Source: Helianthus annuus
Lineage: Eukaryota; Streptophyta; Magnoliopsida; Asterales; Asteraceae
DNA length: 64,000 nucleotides
NCBI RefSeq assembly: GCF_002127325.2
Contig: NC_035433.2
Span: 15,674,611-15,738,610, forward strand
Direction: 5' to 3'
The notes under the pieces are model-generated. The model saw only the letters and a program-made list of their open reading frames with translations. It did not search any database and was not told where the DNA came from. Positions 11,476-22,237 of the stretch are shown here, one piece after another. Both the position numbers and the translations under genes were made by a program. Position 1 is the first letter of the stretch; each line of letters begins with the position of its first letter.

Positions 11476-14400
11476 TCACTGGTTTTCCTGGGGTGTCACA
11501 TCATCCCCCCGTTGATTTGGAATTTCGTCCCGAAATTCAGTAGTAGTAGCTTCAGCCTCAGAAGTGGATGCATTGGTTTCGAATAACTGGGGATACTTTT
11601 CTTGCATCTGGTCTTCGCGTTCCCATGTATACTCCGGGCCACGCTGGGAGTTCCAACGAACTCGAACAAGAGGGATTCTCTTGTGTTTGAGGACCTTAAC
11701 ATCCCGGTCCGTGATTTCAACTGGTTCCTCGACGAACTGCAACCGCTCGTCGATAGTGAGTTCCTTAAAAGGAACTATAAGGGTCTCATCTGATAGGCAT
11801 TTCTTCAGATTCGACACGTGAAATACATTGTGAACTGCACCGAGTTCAGCTGGTAGGTTTAATCTGTAGGCTACTTTGCCAATCTTTTCTAAGATTTCGA
11901 ATGGTCCGACGTACCGCGGATTCAGTTTGCCTCGTTTGCCAAATCGAACCACACCTTTCCAGGGTGAAACTTTCAACAAAACCCGGTCCCCGACCTCAAA
12001 TTCCAATGGCTTTCTACGCTTGTCCGCGTAGGCTTTCTGACGGTCGCGTGCTGCCGCCATGCGTTGTCGTATCTGTGCTATCTTTTCTGTGGCGTCCACA
12101 ACAATATCTGGACCCGTAATTTGACTATCTCCCACCTCTGCCCAACAGAGAGGTGACCGGCATTTACGTCCGTACAATGCCTCAAATGGAGCGGCTTGAA
12201 TGCTGGTGTGGTAACTGTTATTGTATGAGAACTCCACCAAAGGGAGGTGCTTTTCCCAGCCGTTGCCGAAATCGATAACACACGCTCGAAGCATGTCTTC
12301 TAGAGTTTGAATAGTTCGCTCAGACTGCCCATCCGTCTGAGGATGATATGCTGTGCTCATGTCTAATCGTGAGCCGAAGGATTTGTGCATCGCTTGCCAA
12401 AGCTCTGACGTGAATCGTGCATCGCGATCCGAAATAATAGAGGTGGGCACTCCGTGCCTCGAAACAATTTCTTTCATGTAAATGTCTGCTAGTGTAGAAA
12501 ACTTATCCGTTTCTTTGATAGCCAAGAAGTGAGCAGACTTTGTGAGCCGATCAACGACCACCCAGATAGTGTCATTCCCACGCTGGGATCTAGGTAGGCC
12601 AGTAACAAAATCCATGGAAATTTGTTCCCATTTCCATTGTGGTATTTCTGGTTGCTGAAGTAGGCCTGATGGTTTCTGGTACTCGATTTTAACCCTTGCA
12701 CAAGTTAAACACTTGCCGACGTAAGTTGCGATAAGAGCTTTCATGTTTGGCCACCAATAAGTTGTTCTGATATCGTGGTACATCTTATCCGACCCTGGAT
12801 GTACCGAGTAGCGAGACTTGTGCGCTTCATCCATCACAAGTTCGCGTAAACCGCCATAAAGTGGGACCCAAATACGCCCCGTTACATAGTAGGCGCCGTC
12901 TTCCTTTTGTTCCATTTGTTGCCTTGAACCGCGCAAGGCTTCAGCCTTGACGTTTTCGGGTTTTAGTGCTTCTATCTGAGCAGCTCGTATCTGTGCAGGA
13001 AGACTGGACTGAATGGTAAGCTGTAGCGCTCGCACGCGCTTAGGTAGAGTGTCTTTCCGACTGAGGGCATCAGCCACAACATTGGCCTTGCCTGGATGAT
13101 ACTTGATGGCGCATTCGTAGTCGTTCAGGAGTTCAACCCATCTTCGTTGGCGCATATTCAAATCCTTTTGCTTAAGGATATGCTCGAGACTCCTGTGATC
13201 GGTGTAAATCGTGCACCTGGTACCGTACAGGTAGTGTCGCCATATCTTAAGCGCGAAAACAACAGCTCCCAGCTCTAAATCGTGCGTCGTGTAGTTCCGT
13301 TCATGAACCTTGAGTTGCCGAGAGGCGTATGCGATAACTTTATCCCGTTGCATCAATACACAACCAAGCCCTTGTATCGATGCGTCACAATAAACCACGA
13401 AGTCATCCGTGCCCTCGGGCAGTGAGAGAATAGGCGCGCTGCAAAGCCTATCCTTTAAGTACTGAAAAGCGGTCTCCTGTGTATTACCCCATCTGTAAAC
13501 GACACCTTTCTGTGTAAGCATAGTGAGTGGTTGCGCGATCTTGGAGAAGTCTTTAATAAATCGCCTGTAGTAACCTGCCAAACCCAAGAATTGGCGTATT
13601 TCTGTCGGTGTACGTGGTGCTGGCCAGTTTCTGATTGAATCAACCTTGGATGGATCGACATGAATCCCATCCTTGTTTACCACATGGCCTAAGAAGTGGA
13701 CTTCACGAAGCCAGAAGTCGCATTTAGAAAACTTTGCATACAGTTGCTCCTTTCGAAGAAGTTCCAAGATAAGGCGTAAGTGCTGCTCGTGCTCCTCCTG
13801 ACTCTTGGAGTAGATCAAAATGTCGTCGATGAAGACGATAACAAACTTGTCGAGATAGGGTTTGCACACCCTGTTCATAAGATCCATGAAGACTGCTGGC
13901 GCGTTCGTAAGCCCGAATGGCATGACAAGAAACTCGTAGTGACCATAACGAGTTCTGAAAGCAGTTTTGGAGACGTCCTCATCCCGGACTCTCAGCTGAT
14001 GATACCCTGACCTCAAATCGATCTTGGAATAGTAACACGACCCTTGCAACTGGTCGAATAGGTCATCTATGCGCGGAAGAGGATAACGGTTCTTCACCGT
14101 CACCTTGTTGAGTTCACGGTAGTCTATACACATTCTGAACGTACCGTCTTTCTTCTTCACAAATAACACTGGAGCTCCCCAAGGCGAAGAGCTTGGACGA
14201 ATAAAGCCCTTTTCCAAGAGCTCTTGCAGCTGTTTCGACAGTTCTTCCAGTTCGGTTGGAGCTAAACGATATGGTGCGCGGGCTATTGGCGCTGCTCCAG
14301 GTGCCAATTCGATCTGAAACTCGACTTGACGATGAGGCGGTAAGCCTGGTAAATCTTCAGGAAACACCTGAGGGAAGTCACGTACAACTGGGATATCCTC

Positions 14401-16043
14401 CAGCTTCTTTTCCTTTGCTGATGCATCAGTAACGAGAGCCAGAATGGCAGTATGCCCCTTTCGTAAACATTTCTGCGCCTTCAAGTAAGAGATGATGCCA
14501 ACCACAGCACCACTCTTGTCGCCCTGAACTTCGAGAGGTTCTTGACTGGAGCGAGGAATACGAATAACTTTTTCCTTGCATAAGATCTCTGCGTGATGTT
14601 GAGATAACCAATCCATGCCGATGACGACGTCGAAGCTACCCAAGACTATGGGTATAAGATCAATCGTGAAAATCTGACCCGCTAGAATAATGCTACAACC
14701 CTTGACTACATGAGCGGCTTCTACACTTTTACCATTTGCTAGTTCTACGACGTGTTTAGTGTCTAGAGGTGTTGGTGTACGTTTTAATAAGTTACTCATT
14801 TTCATGGACATATAACTTGTATCAGCACCCGAATCAAATAAGACAGTAACGTAAATATCGTCGAGAAGGAACTTACCCATAACTACGTTAGGATCATTCA
14901 CTGCATCTCCTCGACCCAACACAAATGCTCGACCACGAGCTTCATTGCCGTTGTTGTTGTTGTTGTTGTTGTTGTTGTTGCCCCCATTATTGTTGTTATG
15001 GTTCCCGTTGCCCTGATGGTTGTTGTTGCGGTTCTGGTTCAACTGTGGGCAATCGCGTTTGAAGTGACCTTCAGCCCCACACTTATAACACCCCCTGTTG
15101 CCCTGTTGCTGATTCTGCTGGTTCTGTGGAGCTGGTTGCTGAGGCTGCTGATTCTGATTTGCAGGGCGAGCGCTTCTACAATCTTTGGCTTCGTGACCCA
15201 TCTTTAAACACCTTTGACAACGGCCCTTATTGCACTGGCCGCTGTGATGCCTGTTGCAGTTGTTACACTTTGGAAGGTTTCCTCGATACCCTCCCTGTCT
15301 GTGGCTGCTCGATGAGTGCTGACTGGGACTTTGGTAACTATCCGTCTTTCGCTGCTGAGACTGTGACTGTACCGATGCTGATCCCTTGCTAGAATCCCCC
15401 TCCCATTTTCTCTTACTTTCGCTGGGAGTGGCAAGTGTAGTAGTAGCAGTAGCGGTAGCGGTAGCACTGATACGCTTTGGCAGTTTGCCCTGGTCTACTG
15501 CCTGATCTGTGATGCGATGAGCGAGACGCTGGATTTCCTGGATGTTGTTGAGGTTAGCCGAGGTAACGTGGCTCTGTATTTCCGGTGCCAAACCTTTGAG
15601 ATACAACTCAATTCGCTTGTATGGAGGGTCCACCATAGTTGGACATAACACAGCCAACTCATTCGATCTTTTGGTGTAAGCTTCGATTTCCGAACCAACC
15701 ATTTTCAAGTTATACAACTCATCCTCCAACTTGTGGATGTCTTCTCTAGTGCAGTATTCCCTCTTGATCAATTCTTTGAAATCATTCCAGGGTGTGGCGT
15801 TAGCAGCTGCCAACCCTAAGATCTGCACTTGTGCGTTCCACCAAGTGAGCGCAATCCCTTCAAGTGTGCCAGTGGCGAACTTCACCCTGCGAGCCTCAGG
15901 GCATTCACACATTTCGAAAACCGACTCGAGCTTTTCAAACCAGTGGAGGAGTCCGACTGCCCCCTCCGTGCCACTGAACGAGCTAGGACGACAGTCCATG
16001 AAAGTCTTGAAGGTACACGCAGGTTGTTGCTGAGCGGGTTGAC
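11476..16043 (-). CDS. Ty3/gypsy gag-pol polyprotein (main exon), intact
   Basis: An uninterrupted frame of about 1521 codons. In residues counted from the in-intron ATG at 16065: retrotransposon gag (about 20-170); zinc knuckles near 268, 283-296 ([14 protein letters not shown]) and 325 ([14 protein letters not shown]); an Asn-rich linker; aspartic protease ([12 protein letters not shown], about 405); reverse transcriptase (catalytic FIDD, about 745); RNase H ([10 protein letters not shown], about 892); integrase with an HHCC zinc finger (about 1090) and DDE core ([21 protein letters not shown]); and a C-terminal chromodomain (about 1448-1488, RIPLVRVRW...YTWERED). The chromodomain and layout place it in the chromoviruses, Tekay/Del-like. 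The start is best joined by splicing from exon 1 at 16135-16209, but that exon carries a probable 1-nt deletion in this copy. Confidence 0.93.
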
Positions 16044-16134
16044 CTATTGTGTACGAATAGGACAAGGTTAAATACGAGAATTATTGTAGGATCTAAAGAT
16101 CCTTGTATGAATCTATACCGCAGGATATACTACC
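16044..16134 (-). other. Predicted intron in G1 gag
   Basis: A 91-nt gap with donor CAG|GTAGTA and acceptor ACAATAG|GT, pyrimidine-rich before the acceptor. The same layout occurs in G2 (24299-24395) and G3 (39820-39909). It contains the inverted repeat AGGATCTTTAGATCCT, which is conserved in all three. Confidence 0.65.
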
Positions 16135-16209
16135 TGCTTGGGCGGCTGCAACTGCCGCAGCAACGAGAGCCTCTAGCTGGGCTTGAGTCATGGTAATTCG
16201 TGCGGCCAT
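16135..16209 (-). CDS. G1 gag exon 1 (with probable 1-nt deletion)
   Basis: A short exon starting MAARITMTQAQLEALV and followed by an alanine-rich run. It matches exon 1 of G2 and G3 but lacks a 12-nt in-frame block and one further base just before the donor site. As a result the spliced frame does not join the main exon in phase. This is either a mutation of this copy or evidence that exon 1 is not used. Its similarity to the other copies is visible directly. Confidence 0.6.
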
Positions 16210-16534
16210 TGATCTTCACATCAAAGGCAACATAAGTGAGAAAGGTTCGCGAATAGTGCGATGACAGAAGAGTGTAAGCACATAAGTATTCTCATGCAAT
16301 GACAAGTCGTGAGCAAAGTAATGTAAGCATACTACGAGCAAAGTTCTATGCAAATTCTAGCATGTAGGCAGTAAACATAAACCTTATTACCTAGGAAGTT
16401 GAGTCTTGCACGTGGAGCGAAGCGTCGTTGTGGATCGTTGAGAGCACTGTTCTGGTTATAGTCTGGTTTTAATAAAAACGTGTTCCCATATTAAAACCAA
16501 GTTCTCTATAACCAATGGCTCTGATACCAGGATA
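16210..16534 (-). other. G1 leader and primer-binding site
   Basis: The primer site TGGTATCAGAGCCATTGG is the complement of 16512-16529, and 16530-16534 is a 5-base filler. Downstream on the minus strand lies a strong hairpin (GGTTATAG and TGGTTTTAATA arms, each with its complement), followed by a segment (about 16403-16440) complementary to U5. No gene is seen in this leader. Confidence 0.8.
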
Positions 16535-17247
16535 TGGGTTAAAGGTTGTTATTGAAAGGAACGTACATATGCTTTACTAGACTGTCACCTATCATGTCCT
16601 CGGATGTCAGGACGGTTACGTAGGTTGGGATAACACCTACGGGTTCACATGCCATTCTATCCTCGGTTACGAAGGATACGCACGTAAAACCTACGTGTAC
16701 GCATTACTTACTCCTATCCTCAGGTTACGAAGGATACGTGCGTAAAACCTACGCACACTTTATACACACTTCTGTTCTCGGACGAAGAACAGGGATAATA
16801 ATACGAATAGTCTAGTGGTAACTTAACATGGGAAGCCCCCACCAGCATAACTTACTATCGGCCCTGTAGAGCCACCTGTTACTTACTGTTACACATTTAC
16901 TTACTGTGAACTCGCTCAACTAGTTTGTTGACCATTCTGTTACATGCCTTGCAGATCGTTAGGTACTTGGAGCTTGCACTGGAGAAGCGGGTCGTTGTGG
17001 ACAAGGATTCGTGGTTTCTATGCTGAACTATTATAACATTTGAACTATTTACTATTGTTGGATTATTACTATGCTTCCGCTACACTTTAAAACAATAACA
17101 TGTTTTGAACACCTTTTGTATTGAACGGATGGTTTTCTTTTATCTTACTTAATACTATATGCATGTTCAATATGATTGGTGGCTTGATCCTGGTCAGTCA
17201 CGCTCCCAAGCGGTGATACTCCGCGTGTGGATTTTGGGGGTGTGACA
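16535..17247 (+). repeat. Inverted copy of the G1 LTR end (R/U5), 713 bp
   Basis: Exact-looking reverse complement of 9256-9968, with the same length of 713 bp and no mismatch found in the stretches compared. It occupies the place of the 5' LTR but points the other way, and it ends GGGGGTGTGACA directly against the ACTGA duplication. The U3 part of a 5' LTR is missing. Confidence 0.93.
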
Positions 17248-17602
17248 ACTGACCAGCAGTATCATCCTTGCTAGTCGACGACGAAGATGCTCCAGCAGCA
17301 AACAAGTTTTCCACAGGTTTAGAAATACTCATCAACCCATCCAAAACCGATGCATTCGACGTGGAAAACATACCTCTTCTAGGAAGCAAAGGGTTACCTT
17401 CAATATTAGTTACACGTAGTCCAATTCCACGAATTGGAGCTGTACCAGGTGTAGACAATTCCTCAACCACCGGTTCATTCAAGTATTCAGCACCATCTAC
17501 ACTTAACGGAACATTCGTAAAATCCTTGAGCGATTCAGGCGGTTTACCACGATCATGCAGGACACCATCAGCAATTCCACCCGGCTTGGAACGATCATCC
17601 AT
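17248..17602 (-). pseudogene. LINE L1 ORF1, N-terminal part
   Basis: About 117 codons from the ATG at 17602 (MDDRSKPGGIADGVLHDRG...) to the G1 insertion point. The segment is Ser/Gly/Pro rich with no recognised fold. It continues in the same frame at 9255. The C-terminal 16 residues of the nominal open frame are encoded by the G1 end and are not part of the LINE protein. Confidence 0.8.
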
Positions 17603-18118
17603 AACTAGTCACTCACCTCTCACTTGAAACCAGAATATCAAAGAAGCATGCACACGTAAACCAAAACCCTACTGCCGCCACCAACAAGAACGAAGACAAA
17701 AACCCTAAATCCTATAAACCCTAGAATGAAACCTGATCCCTTAATCAATTAAACCTGAGCACCAATCTAGCTAAAATAAACTCAGTTATCCGCAATCAGT
17801 GACTACCAGTTTAATAAATCAGGGTTCTTGAGTCAAAACTAGAGCGGCGATTACAAGAAAAAACGAAAAAAACCCTAGTTCTAGATCGATCCCTAGTGCT
17901 AACGAGTTCGTTATAGAGAATTGGAAGAACAATCCTCTAATCACAGACTGTTATACACAAGATCACGAAGAAAAACTTTGGATTCACGAGGAACGAAAAT
18001 CGCCAATAGGAGAGAGAGAATTAGGGTTCATGTTAGGAACATAAGAAACGTAACTTAAAAACGTAAATACAAAGGTAAGGTAAGGCACGGCCCGTTCGTC
18101 TAATAGACATTAGTACAT
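17603..18118 (-). other. L1 5' UTR and unresolved junction
   Basis: AC-rich, apparently non-coding DNA upstream of LINE ORF1, read on the minus strand. The LINE 5' end lies somewhere here, probably before about 18060. Neither a target duplication matching the 4170-4186 flank nor the missing half of the D-type LTR is visible. The last five bases (TACAT) would be the left target site of C1. Confidence 0.5.
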
Positions 18119-18719
18119 TGTAGGGAGCCGTGTTCGCTGAGGAAATTTGGGGTACGATTCTGAAGACGCAATACTGTGAGTTCATGTCCCCCTTTTCTTT
18201 AAACTGTTTTGTTTATTAACTTCGGGGGTGAAATGCATGTTACAAAAGGATTACATACGAATACTATTGTTGGTGCATACATCTGTCGTCTTCGTCTTGT
18301 ATCGAGTCTTGTATTTAGATATGTTAGATCAGGGCACGTTGTACGAGAAAATAGGTGGTATAGGTGTTAATTAGTGTGATTCCGCTTGAAAGTGGTGATT
18401 CCGCTTGAAATGTGTTGTGACTATTTCAAGCGAAATCATAACTATCTGATTCCGCTTGAAATGTGCATGTCCCTTTCAAGCGGAACCCCTTGGCCTATAT
18501 ATAGTCATTTCAAGCGAAATCTCTGTAATAGAGAGAAGTTCTTAATTTTCATACCGAGGTGCTGCCGGTTTGTTCTCTGCATGTAATTAGTGTTATATCA
18601 ATCAGAAAGGTGTTTAAAGTGATTTGCAAGCTGTATCGAAGTCTGTTTCTTAGTTTCCGCCTCTGAAACAGATAAAAACTTCTCTGAACGACTCGTTCGG
18701 GTCATCACACGATCCTACA
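18119..18719 (+). repeat. 5' LTR of C1
   Basis: 601 bp bounded by the inverted repeat TGTAGG...CCTACA. The U3-side part contains six copies of ATTCCGCTTGAAA or its complement (18377-18521). Downstream, 'GGCCTATATATAG' at about 18492-18504 is a good TATA-box candidate, placing the transcription start shortly after it. Confidence 0.85.
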
Positions 18720-19289
18720 ATTGGTATCAGAGCTCAGGAGGAGGAGTTCGTACCGATTCAGCTGAAAATTTCTGTTTTCTACACCTTCTTTTCAAAATTA
18801 ACAAGTTTTTACGGTTAAAATTGGCTCATTTTCTCACAGATAGTGTAAAACTGTATTTTAACAAACCCTTGAGAGTTTCAGCATAAAATTCAGCCTAAAA
18901 GTGACTAAAATGGACCTAAGAAGTGATTCCGCTCGAACGAACATCTGAGATTCCGCTCGAGATTGCTTATTCCGCTTGAGATTTTCAAGCGAAACCTGTG
19001 ATTTCACTTCAATATTGTTTGATTTCGCTTCAAAGTCACTATTCCACTTGAAAATTCACGCGAAATCAGAGATTCCGCTCCAAATTGGCTGATTCCGCTT
19101 GAGATTGTAGTTATTCCGCTTGAAAATTTTCAAGCGAAATCAGTGATTTCGCTTCAATTGATATTTCGCTTGAAACTTTGATCTTGCTTGAAGTTGTTAT
19201 TTCAGGTGATTCCGCTTGAAGACCTTATTTCACTTGAAGTGGATATTTCGCTTGAAAAGTGTTGTTTTTGAAAAACGTGCCAAAGAATC
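18720..19289 (+). other. C1 primer-binding site and repeat-rich leader
   Basis: The primer site TTGGTATCAGAGC is at 18721-18733. The leader from about 18920 to 19265 carries about 18 further copies of the TTCCGCTTGAAA motif and its complement, spaced roughly 15-25 bp. No gene is seen before the gag ATG at 19290. Confidence 0.85.
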
Positions 19290-19650
19290 ATGAGTGAAGA
19301 GTTTTACAACACGTTCGCAACATCCCCGACTACTCCGACTTCCATTGCTCAGAACATGAATTTGGAAAACGAAACCGGAACATTACAAAAATCCCCGAAG
19401 CTAAGGAGCATTGAGGAATATTACGGATGGAAAGATAGATTTGAAAACTGGGTTCAAGCTAACCATCTAAGATCCTGGGAGTGTATTCTGAAAAAAGTAT
19501 GTTCTACCACGTACTGATCTGCAAGTTGACAAAGAAATCTCGGAATTCAGTGACAAAGAACGTGACATGTACAAAGCTGAAAAAATGATGATCAGTTTAC
19601 TTTAGCAAGCCATTAAGGAAGACATTTTTGTGTTGCTTCAACATGACAAA
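19290..19650 (+). pseudogene. C1 gag, segment 1 (N-terminus)
   Basis: Starts MSEEFYNTFATSPTTPTS and contains the conserved copia gag opening (EEYYGWKDRFENWVQ). An extra A in an A-run near 19493 shifts the frame. The shifted frame continues as recognisable gag with a TAG at about 19603 and runs to the G2 insertion at ...LLQHDK. It is the start of a 'gag-polypeptide of LTR copia-type' protein, which forms the capsid of the virus-like particle. Confidence 0.85.
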
Positions 19651-20246
19651 TGTGACAACTCGAGTTTCCGAGATTCCATTTTCGCATTTATTGCACGCTC
19701 ACTGTTTGTTTAGTTGTTTACTTGCACAATTAGTTTGCTATGTAACTGTATACGTTTTGGTTCAGTAAAATGTATTGTGTTTGTGCATGGTTATGTGTTA
19801 AAGATTTGACAAATACATGAACTTGGTGATGAAACTGTAAATTATATTGTGATGGGTGTGTTTTATGTAAAAGATGATACTTAGGGGTGTGTAGAGTAGT
19901 TAGTGAAATCTTAATCACTCCTAACCCTAACCTCCTTCACTAATCATCACACAAAATCAACATACGTACTTTCACATCCTCCAATCCTCTCCTACAATCA
20001 TTTTCTTCATCATTGGCACAAGCTCTCAATCATAACTCTTGATCCCTCTCTTCATCTAGAATCAATCTAAGGTAAACGTTCAATGATTTCTTGTTGTTAA
20101 TCTTTGATTATGTGATTCATGCAAAACCCTAGTTCTACATACAATAGTTCTGTGTTTATTGATTGATTCTGATTATTGTGAAATGATTATGATTAGTTGT
20201 GTAATCACTTGCCTGACAATTAGATGCATGATATGTTAGAATTGTT

Positions 20247-22050
20247 TTTTGGGTAAAGGGTTACCCCGGTGAATTTTATAAAAGAATCAAAGAACAGGGT
20301 GCGACAAAAAGTTTGACACACACTACTAGGCTTGACATGCCAAGCCTAGGCAAAACAAACAAACAAAACCAAAGAAACAGCCAAACTAGAACAACCCGAA
20401 ACACAAACAAAAACTACATCACACTAGCTAACTAAACACGCCATTAGCCCGGAACGTCTTCCTTTATTTCCCACGCTTCCAAAAGTCTCCTGCTGTTCAC
20501 GTCTCGGCCGATCTTGAAGCCCATAATACGAAGTCGTACCGTGTCAAGAATAACTTGCGCCACCATCTCTTCCTTTCTGCGTATGTTGGAAAACAGCCGG
20601 TTGTTCCTTTCTTGCCATATGAAGTATGTAGACGCCGCAAGAACAAGCTTACTTACAATGTGATCCAGCGTCTTTGAACTCGCATTCTGTTCTATCCATC
20701 CCATAATAGAGCTCCAATAGTCACTAACATACCTCAGATCAGTTCTCTTCTTGACAATATTCCATACTTTAGCCGAAAAAGAGCATTGAAAGAACAAGTG
20801 ATCCCTCGAGTCCCGTCCATAGTTGCAAAGAGGACAGCACATGAGTCTTAAATTTGTCTCACTCCCTGCTTCCCAGACCGCCAGTCTATCCTGCGTCTTA
20901 AGCTTATTTTTTAGAACTAACCAAAGGTGGAAAGCGTGTCTTGGAATGCATTGGCCATACCACACCATGTTCACCCAAACCACCTTGTTATCCCTTAAGC
21001 GAAGGTTGTTCCAAGCTTCCCAGGAATTAAAATGCACAATTTTACCTTCCACAGTTTTCCAACCCAGTCTGTCACTCGAATCAGGAACAAGATGAGGAAC
21101 CGTGACATTTATGAGAACTGGAAATAAGTCGTACCATGCCTGTGGCCACCTCCAATTACCATCCGCACCCACAAGTTCATCAACCGTAGTATGCAAAGTA
21201 AAGCCAGCTTGAGCTATTCTCCTAGGCGTAATAAAGTTACGGATCGGACTACACGAGCACCAATTATCACTCCACGCATTAGTCTGCGAACCACTACCAA
21301 TCTCCCTCCAAACATAAGGTCTGACCAGCGGACGAATAGATAGAATCTTTCGCCAACTCCAGGTTAAGCTACCACGGCTTTGAATATCCCAGAAGTTTCG
21401 GCCCTTTAACTTGTACGAATGGATCCATTGGACCCAAAGGGACTCTCGGTTGCTAATAATACTCCAGATATGAGACATCATAAGGCCTTTGTTCACATCT
21501 GATATATTTCTGATCCCTAGACCCCCCTCATCCTTAGGCAAACAAACATCCTTCCATGCAACTTTTGACCGAATATTGCCCGGAGTCCCTGCATTCCACA
21601 GAAACCTGCGCATTCTCTTTTCAAGATCCTTAACTATTCGCATAGGCAAAATAAAGACCGATGCCCAATATGTATACATAGCTGAAAGAACAGAGTTGAG
21701 AAGCTGCAATCGACCTGCAAATGACAGCGATTTAGACATCCAGTTATCAACCCTCCTCTCCATACGTTCCACAAGCACCCGACAGTCTCTAAAGGATAAC
21801 TTGGTAGAGATCAAAGGAACCCCGAGGTAGCGAATCGGAAGGTTACCCTCACGAAACGGCAACAGGCTCATAATCTCAGCTTTAACTTGACTTGGAACAT
21901 TACAAAAGAAGATCGTACTCTTTGGCAAGCTAGGGACTAAGCCCGAAACACTAGTGAATTTCTCCAATACATTCCGAATAAGCTGAACCGATCCAGTATC
22001 CCCATTAACAAAAACATATCAGCCGTATAGGAATCTAACCTCTTTGGAAT
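20247..22050 (-). mobile_element. LINE L2, 5'-truncated, inside the G2 5' LTR
   Basis: Minus-strand LINE tail with a short poly(A) (T-run ending at 20250), the family 3' hairpin (GGGTAAAGGGTTACCCC on the plus strand) and a partial ORF2. It is flanked by the 13-bp duplication TGTTAGAATTGTT (20234-20246 and 22051-22063). The uninterrupted 3' LTR of G2 has a single copy of that sequence, confirming the site. It is truncated within the reverse transcriptase domain, as expected for incomplete target-primed reverse transcription. Confidence 0.93.
20444..21967 (-). pseudogene. LINE ORF2 C-terminal fragment
   Basis: A 507-codon open frame covering the end of the reverse transcriptase (LPIRYLGVPLIS, then NWMSKSLSFAGRLQLLNSVL) and the zf-RVT domain (CCPLCNYGRDSRDHLFFQC). 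The endonuclease, the catalytic FADD block and ORF1 are absent. Upstream sequence to 22050 looks like a damaged FADD region. The frame is open despite being non-functional, so the insertion is fairly young. Confidence 0.88.
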
Positions 22051-22237
22051 TGTTAGAATTGTTAATTGTTGATTTGATTACAGCACTAGCAATGCTCTGG
22101 GATTAGGGTTTTGATCGTAGTCTGGCAAACGTAACTGTTCCGTTGATTCTGTAGAATGGTTTTGGAATTTACGCATGTTGAAAACTCTGAGTTTTATAAG
22201 GAATGATTGTCTGAGTTTTATGCTTATATGCCTTGTC

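Larger units (their letters stand above)
9256..17247 (-). mobile_element. Ty3/gypsy chromovirus G1 (Tekay/Del-like), abnormal 5' end
   Basis: Flanked by ACTGA target duplications (9251-9255 and 17248-17252). From right to left on the minus strand it comprises a 713-bp inverted copy of the LTR end (16535-17247), five filler bases, the primer-binding site, a leader, gag exon 1, a predicted intron, a gag-pol exon of 1521 codons, a purine tract, and a normal 2151-bp LTR (9256-11406). Both outer ends are therefore U5 ends. A normal 5' LTR with U3 is absent, so this copy should lack its own promoter and direct repeats. Gag-pol is otherwise intact, which implies recent insertion. Confidence 0.9.
4187..18060 (-). 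mobile_element. LINE L1, near full length, interrupted by gypsy element G1
   Basis: Non-LTR retrotransposon on the minus strand with a poly(A) tail (T-run at 4189-4196), a 3' UTR, ORF2 (endonuclease/reverse transcriptase) and ORF1 (nucleic-acid binding). ORF1 is split by G1 (9256-17247). Removing G1 and one copy of ACTGA restores ORF1 without a frameshift, so the LINE was probably coding-competent when G1 arrived. The 5' end is uncertain, between 17603 and 18118, and I could not identify a target duplication. Confidence 0.85.

Noticed and set aside
16535..17247. Independent solo LTR next to G1
   Set aside because: It has only the U5-side 713 bp, sits five bases from the G1 primer site and shares the G1 target duplication, so it is part of G1.
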